Below are positions 11,621 through 20,784 of a DNA stretch of 64,000 nucleotides, one piece after another. The notes under the pieces are model-generated. The model was given only the letters and a program-made list of their open reading frames with translations, searched no databases and had not been told where the DNA came from. Position 1 is the first letter of the stretch, and each line of letters begins with the position of its first letter. The position numbers and the translations under genes were made by a program. Source of the DNA: Klebsiella oxytoca (GTDB lineage: Bacteria; Pseudomonadota; Gammaproteobacteria; Enterobacterales; Enterobacteriaceae); NCBI RefSeq assembly GCF_009707385.1, contig NZ_CP046115.1:2728001-2792000 (forward strand), read 5' to 3'.

Positions 11621-11751
11621 AAATGCGTTCCCATCCCAGTCTGTTTCCTGACAAAAATGTTATTTTCCTGTCACGATGTTGACAGTCCTCTCCGCCTAAT
11701 CTGAGCCTGCAAATTCCTGTATAGCCAGGCCGACACTCATCGGGAGAGACC

Positions 11752-12801
11752 ATGAAATTCACGCTTATTAGTGCAATGCTACTCACGGCAATGGCCGGAG
11801 TGACCTCAGTCAATGCGGCTGATTACAAGCAAAACCCTTTCACGCTAGCCTATGACGGTGCCATCACTGAGAACATCAACGGTAAGGTCAACATTCATCC
11901 GGTGAAGTACGATCTGCATGGCATCCAGATTGCTGCGAATGTCTATACCCCTGCTAACTACGATCCCGCCAAAAAATACCCTGCCGTGGTGGTCGCACAT
12001 CCTAATGGCGGCGTGAAAGAACAGGTCGCCGGGTTGTATGCTCAGCGTCTTGCCGAGCAGGGCTACATCACGATTACCGCCGATGCGGCGTATCAGGGCG
12101 CTAGCGGTGGGATGCCCCGCAGCGTGGATAAACCCGCTAATCGCATCGAGGATATCCACGGCATGGCTGACTACATCAGCCAGTATCCTGGTGTCGATAC
12201 CGCCCGCCTCGGTCTGCTTGGCATTTGCGGTGGCGGCGGCTATTCACTGGTTGCTGCCGAGACGGACAAACGGTTTAAATCGATTGCAACCATCAGCATG
12301 TTTAATTCAGGCCTTGTGCGCCGTAACGGTATGCAGGATTCACAGCTGGATACTATCCAGCAGCGTCTTCAGCAGGCTTCTGACGCACGTGCTCAGGAAG
12401 CAGCCGGAGGAGAAGTGCTTTACTCCGGCGATGCCAACCTGACGGACGAACAGATTGCTAAATTACCTTTTGCCTTATATCGCCAGGGCTACGAGTACTA
12501 CTGGAAAACTCACTCTCACCCGAACTCCACGTTTAAATACACCACCAACAGTCTGCTGGATTTGATGAGCTTTGACGTAACGGACCATATCAATCTCATC
12601 AATAAACCGCTGCTGATGATTGCCGGTACAAAAGCGGATACGCTCTATATGACTAAAGATGCGTTCGCGAAAACCACCGGTACGAAGGACAAAGAACTCT
12701 TCCTGATCGATGGTGCTACCCATATCGAGACTTATTGGGTTCCTGAGTACGTTGACAAGGCTTTGCAAAAGTTAAACGTCTTCTTCGATAAGAATATTTA
12801 A
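11752..12801 (+). CDS. Exported alpha/beta hydrolase, dienelactone hydrolase/YcjY-like
   Basis: The 349-residue protein has a Sec signal peptide (MKFTLISAMLLTAMAG..VNA) and an alpha/beta-hydrolase fold. The nucleophile elbow is GICGGGG, i.e. a Cys instead of Ser, as in dienelactone hydrolases. The acid is probably Asp in AGTKADTLYM and the His that in DGATHIETY. The family includes YcjY-type proteins found next to aldo-keto reductases and carboxymuconolactone decarboxylases. Export to the periplasm is shared with three other products of this region. GGGAGAGACC precedes the ATG. It is probably controlled from the operator copy at 11594. Substrate unknown. Confidence 0.88.
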   Translation: MKFTLISAMLLTAMAGVTSVNAADYKQNPFTLAYDGAITENINGKVNIHPVKYDLHGIQIAANVYTPANYDPAKKYPAVVVAHPNGGVKEQVAGLYAQRLAEQGYITITADAAYQGASGGMPRSVDKPANRIEDIHGMADYISQYPGVDTARLGLLGICGGGGYSLVAAETDKRFKSIATISMFNSGLVRRNGMQDSQLDTIQQRLQQASDARAQEAAGGEVLYSGDANLTDEQIAKLPFALYRQGYEYYWKTHSHPNSTFKYTTNSLLDLMSFDVTDHINLINKPLLMIAGTKADTLYMTKDAFAKTTGTKDKELFLIDGATHIETYWVPEYVDKALQKLNVFFDKNI

Positions 12802-13088
12802 TTAGCCTTCGATGACGCCCGGCCGCGCAGGCTGGGGGATGTCCATCAGCTGTAGTCACTTGCTGCCGCATTTCACATTAAGTATTCACGCGATAGACCA
12901 AGATTAAAGAAGTTGCGATTAAAGATAATTACGCTGCTTAAATAGACGCTATGAATGGAATTCATAAACCTAATGCATCCATTAAGAATAATCGTGTAGG
13001 AATCTGAATATTTTCAATCCATTCACGTTGTTATTTTATGAAGTGAAGGGGAGGGGGTTTAGATGATTATCCCCTGGAAATACCGCTA

Positions 13089-13229
13089 TCAGTTGAATAA
13101 ACCTTCAAATGTGAAGCCGTCATCATAACCATTATCTTCTGGCAAGTGGTAGGTTTTAGTTTGCGAAACGTATGTTCCTCGGGGAGCTAACTTCATATCT
13201 GAATGTTTCGTACATTCGGAGGGCTCTGG
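13089..13229 (-). pseudogene. C-terminal remnant of an unrecognised protein
   Basis: On the minus strand a 46-codon stretch after two adjacent stops reads like a real protein end (SDMKLAPRGTYVSQTKTYH, then DDGFTFEGLFN and stop). No start belongs to it and the upstream side runs into other fragments. I do not recognise the family. It lies in a zone where several gene fragments abut, consistent with decay after rearrangement. Confidence 0.4.
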
Positions 13230-13312
13230 TTACTAACCCAACAAACCGCTTGGTATATCTTAATGGAACTTTGCTGGTCACTGGCCAGCCACCTAAAGCA
13301 CGAAGTTGTTCA

Positions 13313-13509
<197 letters not shown>

Positions 13510-13646
13510 ATCCTTGCACGAATACCATAGTCTTACGCCAGCATTACTGATTCATTAAGGAGACTGGTGTAGACAGGAACTTAAGATCAAACCCAGGCAA
13601 TTTAACATAATATACATTATGCGCACCAATGGTGTAACAGCCACGT

Positions 13647-14206
13647 TGTAATGTCCGTTCTGGGCTAAATTAAAGATGTCTGTCACGTAGATTCCATCGA
13701 GGGATTCTGATGACGGCTCATGCAGCGGAGTTTTTCACTTTGGATGAAGTTAACCGACTTAAAATCATTCAGGATGTTATCGACCAACGTCTGACACTTG
13801 GTATGGCTAACCGTCGTCGTGGAAAACCCAGCAATAACCAGCTCCCCGCAGGTCTTGCCCGGTACGCACTCAACATAATCCGCGAACGTTATACCGACGT
13901 TGGGCCAACTCTGGCGTATGAAAAACTCGCAGAACTTCACGATATCCATTTGTCCAAGGAAACTGTCCGGTCGTTTATGGTTAAACCCGGTCTCTGGGTT
14001 CCGCGCAAACAACGAGCACTAAAGATTCAGCAGCCATGCTATCGCCGTGCCTGTTGTGGTGAACTGATTTCTGGGGATTTGTCGAAACACGTCCATATAT
14101 GAGAGCAAAAGCAGCTTTGGCTGATGCATTGTACAGTGACAAAGCCAGCGTTTTCAGAATCAACAATCGACATGCCATCAACGATGATGGCTATGCCCGG
14201 CTACGG
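13647..14206 (+). mobile_element. Degraded ISNCY-type insertion sequence (transposase remnant)
   Basis: The frame from 13710 (start MTAHAAEFFTLDEVNRLKI) carries the N-terminal part of an ISNCY/integrase-core transposase: RRRGKPSNNQ, IIRERYTDVGPTLAYEKLAE, SKETVRSFMVKPGLWVPRKQR. The segment between DQRLTLG and RRRGKPS is shorter than in complete elements, suggesting an internal deletion. After CCGEL the frame breaks, and a further transposase segment (ALYSDKASVFRINNRHAI) appears at about 14126-14180 in a different frame, with the intervening catalytic core missing. The sequence TGTAATGTCCG near 13647 may be the left end. The element is not able to move. Confidence 0.8.
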
Positions 14207-14536
14207 AAAATAGAACCATGCCGTAGTAATAAGTTCGTTTTTAACTTCAAAGACGGCCACGCTCTCCAGTGGTTCAGAGGACAAACCATATATCAGCTCA
14301 TGGTCGAATACTTTATTGCCTAATACGATTCTGGAAATAAGTTCAGCCCTCAGCTCTGGATTGTTAAAGCGGTTATTGACGTAAAACTCACGTAATGGTC
14401 CCTTGCCTGTCGTTGAAGGCGTTTCAGTGGGCATCCGGTACCCTTTAAAATCATCTGCAAAACAAGTGATAAACCCTTCAATATCATGAGCATTATAGGC
14501 GGCAAACTGCGCCTGGACGATCGATTCTATTGACAT
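14201..14536 (-). CDS. SnoaL-like/NTF2-fold protein
   Basis: The 111-residue protein fits the small cone-shaped SnoaL/NTF2 fold: AAYNAHDIEGFITCFADDFKGY, the GPLREFYVNNRF segment, and the ending AVFEVKNELITTAWF. This is the family pattern for steroid-isomerase-like enzymes and unknown small-molecule binders in the cytoplasm. AAAGGGAGTTCCTGC precedes the ATG. It stands alone, with its 3' end abutting the IS remnant. The downstream side may have been trimmed by the insertion, although the domain looks complete. Confidence 0.82.
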   Translation of the reverse strand: MSIESIVQAQFAAYNAHDIEGFITCFADDFKGYRMPTETPSTTGKGPLREFYVNNRFNNPELRAELISRIVLGNKVFDHELIYGLSSEPLESVAVFEVKNELITTAWFYFP

Positions 14537-14883
14537 GCAGGAACTCCCTTTAATGAATATTTATGCTTAAATTAAGCATATAAAATCACATTGTAAGGGT
14601 GGCCTCAAGAGAAAATTGACGCTGCTTTCTACTCTAGATCGTCCACTTCTGGCACAGCGCGGACTGCTGAACTTTGCCCTATCCCGGACAAATCAGCAGT
14701 CACGCGATCGTTATACCTGCTACGCATTAGTAACTGAACGCCGGAAAGCCTTCAGCATCAAGCATTGAAGGGGGAAATGTGTTTATTTTCCGGTTAAGCG
14801 CCATTTTGTGGCTATACTGAAAATGGCAACTATACTGAAACTGAAAAAGCTTATGATGAGCTTTCTTTTGAGGAGATTAAATA
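14537..14883. other. Intergenic region with leader hairpin
   Basis: No gene is seen. CTATACTGAAA occurs twice (about 14812 and 14831). A hairpin AAAGCT-TATGATG-AGCTTT (14847-14865) followed by CTTTT lies directly before the GAGGAG ribosome site of the DUF1471 gene, where it could affect expression of that gene. Confidence 0.4.
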
Positions 14884-15156
14884 ATGAAAAAGGTATTAGC
14901 CGCATTAATGTTGTCCGCATTTGCATTTGGTGCCTCAGCTTCTCAGTTGATCACTAAAGAAGAAGTCGATCATTTTAAACTTACCCATGTGGGAACCATC
15001 TCTGTAGGCCCATCCGGTGGAGAATTCTCCTCACCTTCCGACTTGCATGACCAGCTTTCAAAATTAGCTGATGAGAAAGGCGGCAAGTTCTATGTTATTA
15101 CTGCTGCTCGTGAGCATGGGCCAAACTTTGAAGCAAACGCTGAAGTTTATAAATAA
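14884..15156 (+). CDS. DUF1471 (YhcN-like) exported protein, second copy
   Basis: The 90-residue protein has a signal peptide (MKKVLAALMLSAFAFGASA) and a DUF1471 mature domain ending ANAEVYK. It is a predicted periplasmic stress- or biofilm-linked protein of the BhsA/McbA/YhcN group. Segments LTHVGTISVGPSGGEFSSP and LADEKGGKFYVITAA are family-typical. GAGGAGATTAAAT precedes the ATG. It is not a recent duplicate of the copy at 2725, as the two differ over most positions. It is monocistronic. Confidence 0.9.
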   Translation: MKKVLAALMLSAFAFGASASQLITKEEVDHFKLTHVGTISVGPSGGEFSSPSDLHDQLSKLADEKGGKFYVITAAREHGPNFEANAEVYK

Positions 15157-15258
15157 TGATTGATGTCATCAGAACTTAATTATAGTTTATGAGACATCTG
15201 TCATAGTCAACAGCCTGTACGTCATCGTACAGGCTGCCTGCTTATATTTCCTCAGGAT

Positions 15259-15573
15259 TCAGCGCTGTTCTTCCCTACCCCATCTAAGCGGGAAAATCCC
15301 CTGCTTTATTACCTTCGACTCATCGCCAACTTCGCGGCAAATAATAGAAACAGGCATCCGGTCGTACGATCCATCCATTTTACTACCGCGGGCTTTTTCA
15401 GAATACCAGAAGCATAGCGGGTAGCTGAAATAAGCAACAGCGACCACAAAGTACCAATCAACACGTGGATTGTAACCAGCAGGAATGTCCAGCCAACGGG
15501 AGAATGTCCGGTTGGAATAAACTGTGGTAAGAAAGAAACATAAAAGACTCCCAGATTCAGGTAATAAAAACAC
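15259..15573 (-). CDS. Hypothetical protein, possible membrane segment (doubtful)
   Basis: This is a frame of 104 codons beginning with GTG directly after a stop. It has a hydrophobic, aromatic-rich middle (DWYFVVAVAYFSYPLCFWY) that could span the membrane, and a basic C-terminus. No ribosome site or family is evident. It could be a genuine small gene or the remains of a larger one whose 5' part is gone. I do not recognise it. Confidence 0.35.
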   Translation of the reverse strand: MFLLPESGSLLCFFLTTVYSNRTFSRWLDIPAGYNPRVDWYFVVAVAYFSYPLCFWYSEKARGSKMDGSYDRMPVSIICREVGDESKVIKQGIFPLRWGREEQR

Positions 15574-15912
15574 TGTGTTTATTTGGCTATTTTATTAAAT
15601 GCGACTATGCTAATTCACTAACCGCGATCACATAACCTGATTTATTGAAGTGACTTTTAAGGTATCAAAAGTAGTACCGAAATTTATATATTTTTTAAGG
15701 TATCATTTTTAATACGTTATTATTTTGATGGGTGCCCTTAATCTTTTTTATTTTATATACCCTAAGTCCGAAGGGAACAAATAATATTTGTCATACGATT
15801 AAAGAAAAATCAAAGAAAATATTTCCAGGAGTGTCGGTCAGTCAATCAAAACGGAGACATTTTGCACAAAGAGGAAATGACCACAAAGTCATCCCCCTCC
15901 CCTCGATTTCTG
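15574..15912. other. AT-rich intergenic region
   Basis: No convincing gene. The region is very AT-rich, with TTTTAAGGTATCA occurring twice (about 15656 and 15697). It lies between the doubtful gene at 15259 and the 3' end of pgtA. Confidence 0.4.
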
Positions 15913-17163
15913 TTAAACCCCTTTGTAGTGCTCTTTACTCAGACCATATTTTTTCATTCTGAGATAGAGCTTTTTACGCGGGATGAGCAGATACTCAGCG
16001 ACCTCGTTGATGCGCCCCTGGTGGATATTCAACGCTTCGGTGATGATTTGACGTTCAACATCTTCTACACGTTGATCGAGCGGCGTCGGCTCACCGCCGT
16101 GTATCTGCGGGCTCACCGTTTCCGCGAGCGGTAATACGCCAACGGCAAACAATTCGGCGGCATTCGCCAGTTCACGAACGTTGTTCGGCCATACCCGACG
16201 CATCATCCCTTTCAACAGAGTGTTATCCACGTCCGGCACCGGATGATTCAGGCGCAGACACGTTTTCTGTAAATAGTGATGGAACAACGGTTCGATATCA
16301 TCGGGACGCTTTGACAGAGGTTGACAGGCAATTTGCGTCATTGCGAAGCAGTAGTAGAGTTCCGCTACAATCTGGCCGCTGGATGCCAGCTCCATCAGCG
16401 AAGCTTTACCGATACCAATCAGGCGAAAAGGCCGTCTCTCAAGGCTCTGCAGCTGCACCAGCTGATGCTGTTGCCCATGGCTCAGATACTCCGGATGGCT
16501 TAATACCAGCGTCCCGCCCTGCGCCTGCTCAATAAGCTCATTCAGCTTTTGGGCATTAGCCTGAGTCAGTTCGCAATAGATAAAAGGACCTTCGGCGTTG
16601 CGCCCCAACTGGTGTAAATAGCGCGCGCCGGTCATGCGTCCGGTTCCCGGTTCGCCATAAAACCAGACGGCAATATCCGTCTCCGCCAGTTGCTGTAAGC
16701 GCTGGCGATACTGATTTATCCATTGGCTGCGACCAATTAACTCAACCTGCAATTTCTGCTGACAGTACTGGCGACGCGCAATGACCGACTGCCTCTGTCG
16801 TAACGCGTCGTCCACCAGCGAAAGGAGTTTTGCCGGATCGACTGGCTTTTGCAGAAAATCCCAGGCCCCTTTCTTCACCGCCTCCACCGCCATCGGGACA
16901 TCACCATGCCCGGTGATAAGCAGTATCGGCAGCTGCTCGTCATCCTGATGAAACAGCATCATCAAATCGATGCCGGAGCAGCCGGGCATACAGACATCGC
17001 TCAGCACAATGCCGGGCCAGTCTTTCTGCACCCACTCGCGCGCGTCAAAAGGATTATTGCAGGCACAGACCTGATAACCCGCCTGTTCAAGCAGCTGGGT
17101 ATACGCATCGAGCACATCGGCATCATCATCAATCAGCAGAATCGAACATTCATTACTCAACAT
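15913..17163 (-). CDS. pgtA: Phosphoglycerate transport response regulator PgtA
   Basis: At 416 residues this is an NtrC-class regulator of the pgt system. It has a receiver (phospho-acceptor Asp in IVLSDVCMPGCSG, Lys in FLQKPVDP), an AAA+ domain with a Walker-A-like GEPGTGR, and a Fis-type helix-turn-helix end (INEVAEYLLIPRKKLYLRMKKYGL). The central domain is short and I cannot find the sigma-54-contacting GAFTGA loop, as expected for PgtA, so it probably activates a sigma-70 promoter. It overlaps the sensor gene by 11 bp. Length and order match Salmonella pgtA. Confidence 0.94.
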   Translation of the reverse strand: MLSNECSILLIDDDADVLDAYTQLLEQAGYQVCACNNPFDAREWVQKDWPGIVLSDVCMPGCSGIDLMMLFHQDDEQLPILLITGHGDVPMAVEAVKKGAWDFLQKPVDPAKLLSLVDDALRQRQSVIARRQYCQQKLQVELIGRSQWINQYRQRLQQLAETDIAVWFYGEPGTGRMTGARYLHQLGRNAEGPFIYCELTQANAQKLNELIEQAQGGTLVLSHPEYLSHGQQHQLVQLQSLERRPFRLIGIGKASLMELASSGQIVAELYYCFAMTQIACQPLSKRPDDIEPLFHHYLQKTCLRLNHPVPDVDNTLLKGMMRRVWPNNVRELANAAELFAVGVLPLAETVSPQIHGGEPTPLDQRVEDVERQIITEALNIHQGRINEVAEYLLIPRKKLYLRMKKYGLSKEHYKGV

Positions 17164-19162
17164 CTTTTACATCCGTTAAATTGAATTGCAGCACCACGCA
17201 GGCATTGCGCGTTAAGGTGGATGCCAGACGCAACATGCCCTCCATCTGCGTCATCAGCGAAACACAAATCGACAGCCCAATTCCTAACCCCACGGCTTTA
17301 CTGGTCGTAAACGGCTTCAGTAAGGAAGGGAGTAAGGCCGCAGGCCAGCCGGGTCCGTTGTCGGCAATCAACACGCTTAGCGTGTCGCCCTGCCTTTGCC
17401 AGCTCACGTTAATTTCGGCAGCGGTCGGACAGGCGTCGAGCGCGTTCGCCAGTACGTTCACCAGTACCTGATGGACTCGCACCTCATCACCACGAACCCA
17501 GACGGTTTCATCCGGTATCAACAGCGTGCCTTGCTGTGGTTTGTGGCGCATCGCCAACAGTTCCCACGCCACGGTGAACGCCTGGCGCAGATCAACCGGA
17601 TGCAGCGGCGTTTCCAGCTCCGCGCGGCGGGTAAACTGGCGCAGGGAGCGGATAATCGCGTCAATGCGGTTAATTAACCCCTCCGCCTTCGTTAACGTTG
17701 TTCGCGCCTGTTCCGTTTGTCCTTGTTCAATCGCCCGACCCGCCGTAAAAAGATACATCGACAGCGCGTTCAACGGCTGGTTGATCTCATGCGCCAGCGT
17801 TGTCATCGTCTGCCCTACGACCGCCAGTTTTGCCGTCTGAATAAGTTCGTCCTGGGTGGCGCGTAGATCGGCCTCAATGGTTTTTCGCTCGCCGATCTCC
17901 TGTTCAAGCTGCTGCTTTTGCGCGTTAAGCTGGCCCAGCGTATGGCGGAGTAAACCCGCAATACGCCCCAGTTCGTCCCGACCATAAACCGGAATAGTGG
18001 CATCCGTCTGGCCCAAACCAATCTGTACCACCGCCTGATTGAGCGCGGTAAAGCGTTTAACCAGCCGCGAGCGAATAAAATAGTGGTTCAAACCCCACGC
18101 CAGCAGCAGCGCCAGCAGCGTTGCAATCAAAATCAACCCACCGCTAACGCGAACAATTTGCCCCATACGCTGATTAAACATCTGCATTTGCTGGTGACTG
18201 CTGCCAAGCTGGACTTCAAGCAGCGTCCTGAAGCGCCCCAGCGTCGCCTCTCTGGCGCGGCTGGCCTCCACTAACGCGCTTTGCGCGGCAACATAATCGC
18301 GCATGGTATTCGGCATCATATTTTTCACCATGCCAATTTCCAGCAGCTCATCAATGGTTTGACGCAGAGTTATCGTGCTGGGCCAGTCATCCAGAGCGCG
18401 GATATTTTCTTCCGCCGTTTTTTTCAGGTTTTCGAGATAGCGGATATGCGTCTCAACCAACATGCCGTCATCATTTCCGGATTTCAGCTCATTGAGCCTG
18501 TCGCGCAGGTCGTCAACGATTTGATTCTCGATGCGGGCCAGCGTGTAGACCTGCTGCTGCTCGTTCTGGACTTCTCGCGAACGTTTCAGGTACTGCGCCG
18601 CGTCGCCCTGTCGGGCTTCAATCTGGTCCAGCAGCGTGCCCTGCTGCCAGGTAAAATCCTGCACCAGTGAATTCAGTTCGGTGGTGAAATCGTCATGTAG
18701 CCAGTCAATGCGCGCGGACAGCTCTCCCACCTTTTCGCGCACCAGAAACATGTTGTAGAGCACGCGATCCAGTTCCGACAGCAACGCGCGACTGTCCTGC
18801 AAAATCACCGCCAGCTGCTGGCGCTCTGCCGGAGGCATTCCCTGGCTCAGCCGCTCTATTTTATCCAGATGCTGAATAATTTGATTGCGCAGCTGCAGGC
18901 GCACCGCGGTATTCGGCGCGAGCAGAAACTCGTTTAACTGATCCACCACCAGATTGAGATTACCTTCAATCAGAAAAGCAGAGTGGATTCGGGGAAAATA
19001 CTCATCCAGCGAGTAGCGTATTTGCGAGCTTTGCTCATGCCAGGAATAGAGGCTGACGCTGCTGACAATCAGCGTCAGCAGCGCCCCCATCAGGAAAGCC
19101 CCTCGTAAACTACTGCTGATACTGATTTGCCGCAGACGCTGCAGCATCGACCGGCCCGTCAT
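17153..19162 (-). CDS. pgtB: Phosphoglycerate transport sensor kinase PgtB
   Basis: The 669-residue inner-membrane histidine kinase has TM1 near residues 18-40, a long helical periplasmic domain (about 41-345), TM2 (about 345-365), HAMP, HisKA with the phospho-His in TLAHEINQPLNAL, and a HATPase domain (NVLANALDACP, DNGPGWP, GLGIGLSIC). It works with PgtC to sense phosphoglycerates and phosphorylates PgtA. Its ATG overlaps the pgtC stop by 4 bp and its end overlaps pgtA, so the three genes are translationally coupled. Confidence 0.94.
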   Translation of the reverse strand: MTGRSMLQRLRQISISSSLRGAFLMGALLTLIVSSVSLYSWHEQSSQIRYSLDEYFPRIHSAFLIEGNLNLVVDQLNEFLLAPNTAVRLQLRNQIIQHLDKIERLSQGMPPAERQQLAVILQDSRALLSELDRVLYNMFLVREKVGELSARIDWLHDDFTTELNSLVQDFTWQQGTLLDQIEARQGDAAQYLKRSREVQNEQQQVYTLARIENQIVDDLRDRLNELKSGNDDGMLVETHIRYLENLKKTAEENIRALDDWPSTITLRQTIDELLEIGMVKNMMPNTMRDYVAAQSALVEASRAREATLGRFRTLLEVQLGSSHQQMQMFNQRMGQIVRVSGGLILIATLLALLLAWGLNHYFIRSRLVKRFTALNQAVVQIGLGQTDATIPVYGRDELGRIAGLLRHTLGQLNAQKQQLEQEIGERKTIEADLRATQDELIQTAKLAVVGQTMTTLAHEINQPLNALSMYLFTAGRAIEQGQTEQARTTLTKAEGLINRIDAIIRSLRQFTRRAELETPLHPVDLRQAFTVAWELLAMRHKPQQGTLLIPDETVWVRGDEVRVHQVLVNVLANALDACPTAAEINVSWQRQGDTLSVLIADNGPGWPAALLPSLLKPFTTSKAVGLGIGLSICVSLMTQMEGMLRLASTLTRNACVVLQFNLTDVKDVE

Positions 19163-20412
19163 TTCAGTTCTTCCAGTTTATTGATTGCCTGACGCTGGTT
19201 ATTGAGAAACCAGAGCTGCCACTTCATCATTTGCTGCTCCGCAAAGCTCTTGTTATCGAACTGCGCCAGCCAGGCTTCATCCTCGCTGCTTGCCGGATCG
19301 ACCGGTATAGCGGTTAACAGCGCACGAATTTCGGGCAACGGATGCTTAAGACGAGCCTCCGTGCTGTGCAGAGCGCGCCAGGCATCTTTAAGCTGGGCGA
19401 GACGAAAGCTGATTGCCGTATCGAACATGCGCTGAACCAGACGCTGACGCTTCAGGATCAGCCGGTAATTTAGCGGCGGTTGATTCATCAGCACCGCCTG
19501 CTGCGCTGCCCGGGGATTTACCGGTGCCAGCGGCGTCACAGGATATTTCCCGGTATTGGCATCGGCGAGGATCCGCTGCCCTTCCGGGCTGAGTAAATAG
19601 CGGATGAAGCGCCGGGCTTCGCTGGCATGCTGGCTGTTTTTCAGGACCGCGACGTAGGTGGGCGAAACGGCCGACTGCGGAAAGTAGGTAAAAGCCAGAT
19701 GCGGATCGTTCAGCAGTAAATTGGCATAGTTATCGATGACCGGACCGGCTACGCCCAGCCCGCTTTTAATTTTATCCGCTACGCTGAAGCTGCGTGAGGA
19801 AATTGTCACAAGGTTTCCGGCGCTCTCTAACAACGTTTTCCAGCCCTGCGCCCAGCCTTTTTGTTGCAAAAGCGATTCCACCATCAGATGGTTGGTATCC
19901 GAACGCGATGGGCTGCTCATCAGCAGCGCTCCCTGATATCTGGGATCGGTGAGATCGCCCCAGTCCGTCGGTGACGGCAGATGCCGCGTCGCCAGCGCCG
20001 AGCGATTAATCAGCAAACCGAATCCCGAAATCGCTACCGCAACGGACGTAGAACGGATGGACTCCGGTACCAGGCGTTGGCTCGCAGACGGCGCACCGCT
20101 GAACGGCGCCAGTTTTTGATGCTCCTGAAGATGCTGGAGTAACATCGGCGACGAAGTCAGGATCAGATCCACGTTTTCCGCATTGGCCGTATCCAACAGC
20201 TGTTCCAGCGAGGCGCTGGTACGGTTGAGCGTGCGAATCATCACCGACCCCGGCTCCGTCTGCCAGCGCTGGATAATCCATGCCGTAGCGCTGGGGGAAA
20301 ACGTGGTGGCCATCACCAGCTCATCGCTTTGCGCGGCACAGGGCCTGAACAACATAGCCAACAGCAGCAGCGCAAAAGTTCTGCCAGGCATTCCACCTCG
20401 ACGAAGAGACAT
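19159..20412 (-). CDS. pgtC: Phosphoglycerate transport regulatory protein PgtC (periplasmic)
   Basis: The 417-residue protein has a signal peptide (PGRTFALLLLAMLFRPCAA) and a periplasmic iron/phosphate-type substrate-binding fold (VMATTFSPSATAWIIQRW; YVAVLKNSQHASEARRFIRYLLSPEGQ). In Salmonella, PgtC cooperates with PgtB in derepressing pgtP. Start choice is open: ATG at 20412 with a GGGATCAC upstream, ATG at 20391 with GAGGTGGA, or a TTG at 20430. The signal peptide is preserved in all three. It is the first gene of pgtC-pgtB-pgtA and divergent from pgtP. Confidence 0.92.
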   Translation of the reverse strand: MSLRRGGMPGRTFALLLLAMLFRPCAAQSDELVMATTFSPSATAWIIQRWQTEPGSVMIRTLNRTSASLEQLLDTANAENVDLILTSSPMLLQHLQEHQKLAPFSGAPSASQRLVPESIRSTSVAVAISGFGLLINRSALATRHLPSPTDWGDLTDPRYQGALLMSSPSRSDTNHLMVESLLQQKGWAQGWKTLLESAGNLVTISSRSFSVADKIKSGLGVAGPVIDNYANLLLNDPHLAFTYFPQSAVSPTYVAVLKNSQHASEARRFIRYLLSPEGQRILADANTGKYPVTPLAPVNPRAAQQAVLMNQPPLNYRLILKRQRLVQRMFDTAISFRLAQLKDAWRALHSTEARLKHPLPEIRALLTAIPVDPASSEDEAWLAQFDNKSFAEQQMMKWQLWFLNNQRQAINKLEELK

Positions 20413-20643
20413 GTTTGTGATCCCGTTCAAAATATTGCAATATCGAAAAAATAGTGTTGAGACAAAACTTACCCGTTTATGACGACCAACAAATTTAAAA
20501 TCGCGAACGTAGAAATATTCTTAGCGCTAACCGGGAATATCGGCAGAGATTACCAGATAATGATCAGGGATTTTGTTAATATCCGCACAAGCCTGAGACA
20601 AATTCAGTGAAAAATTAATTCCAGGGTAATTCAGCCCTTCAAA

Positions 20644-20691
20644 ATGAGTCAAAAATAACTCATCAAATCATCAAATTGAGTCAATTTTGAC
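20644..20691. promoter_or_regulatory. Paired inverted repeats upstream of pgtP
   Basis: ATGAGT-N8-ACTCAT (20644-20663) is followed by GTCAA-TT-TTGAC (20680-20691); both contain the core GAGTCA or its relatives. They lie in the 372-bp divergent pgtC/pgtP region, about 95-140 bp before the pgtP start, and are candidate PgtA sites. No gene is seen elsewhere in the gap. Confidence 0.45.
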
Positions 20692-20784
20692 ACATTTCCT
20701 CGACTTGAGTTTCATGGCCGCTTATTTCACTCTTCATGCCGAATACTCCTGATGTTCATACCAATATAAAATACAGGTGACGAC

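Noticed and set aside
15732..15962. Plus-strand frame near the end of pgtA
   Set aside because: It has no good start site, runs into the antisense of pgtA and shows no family pattern.
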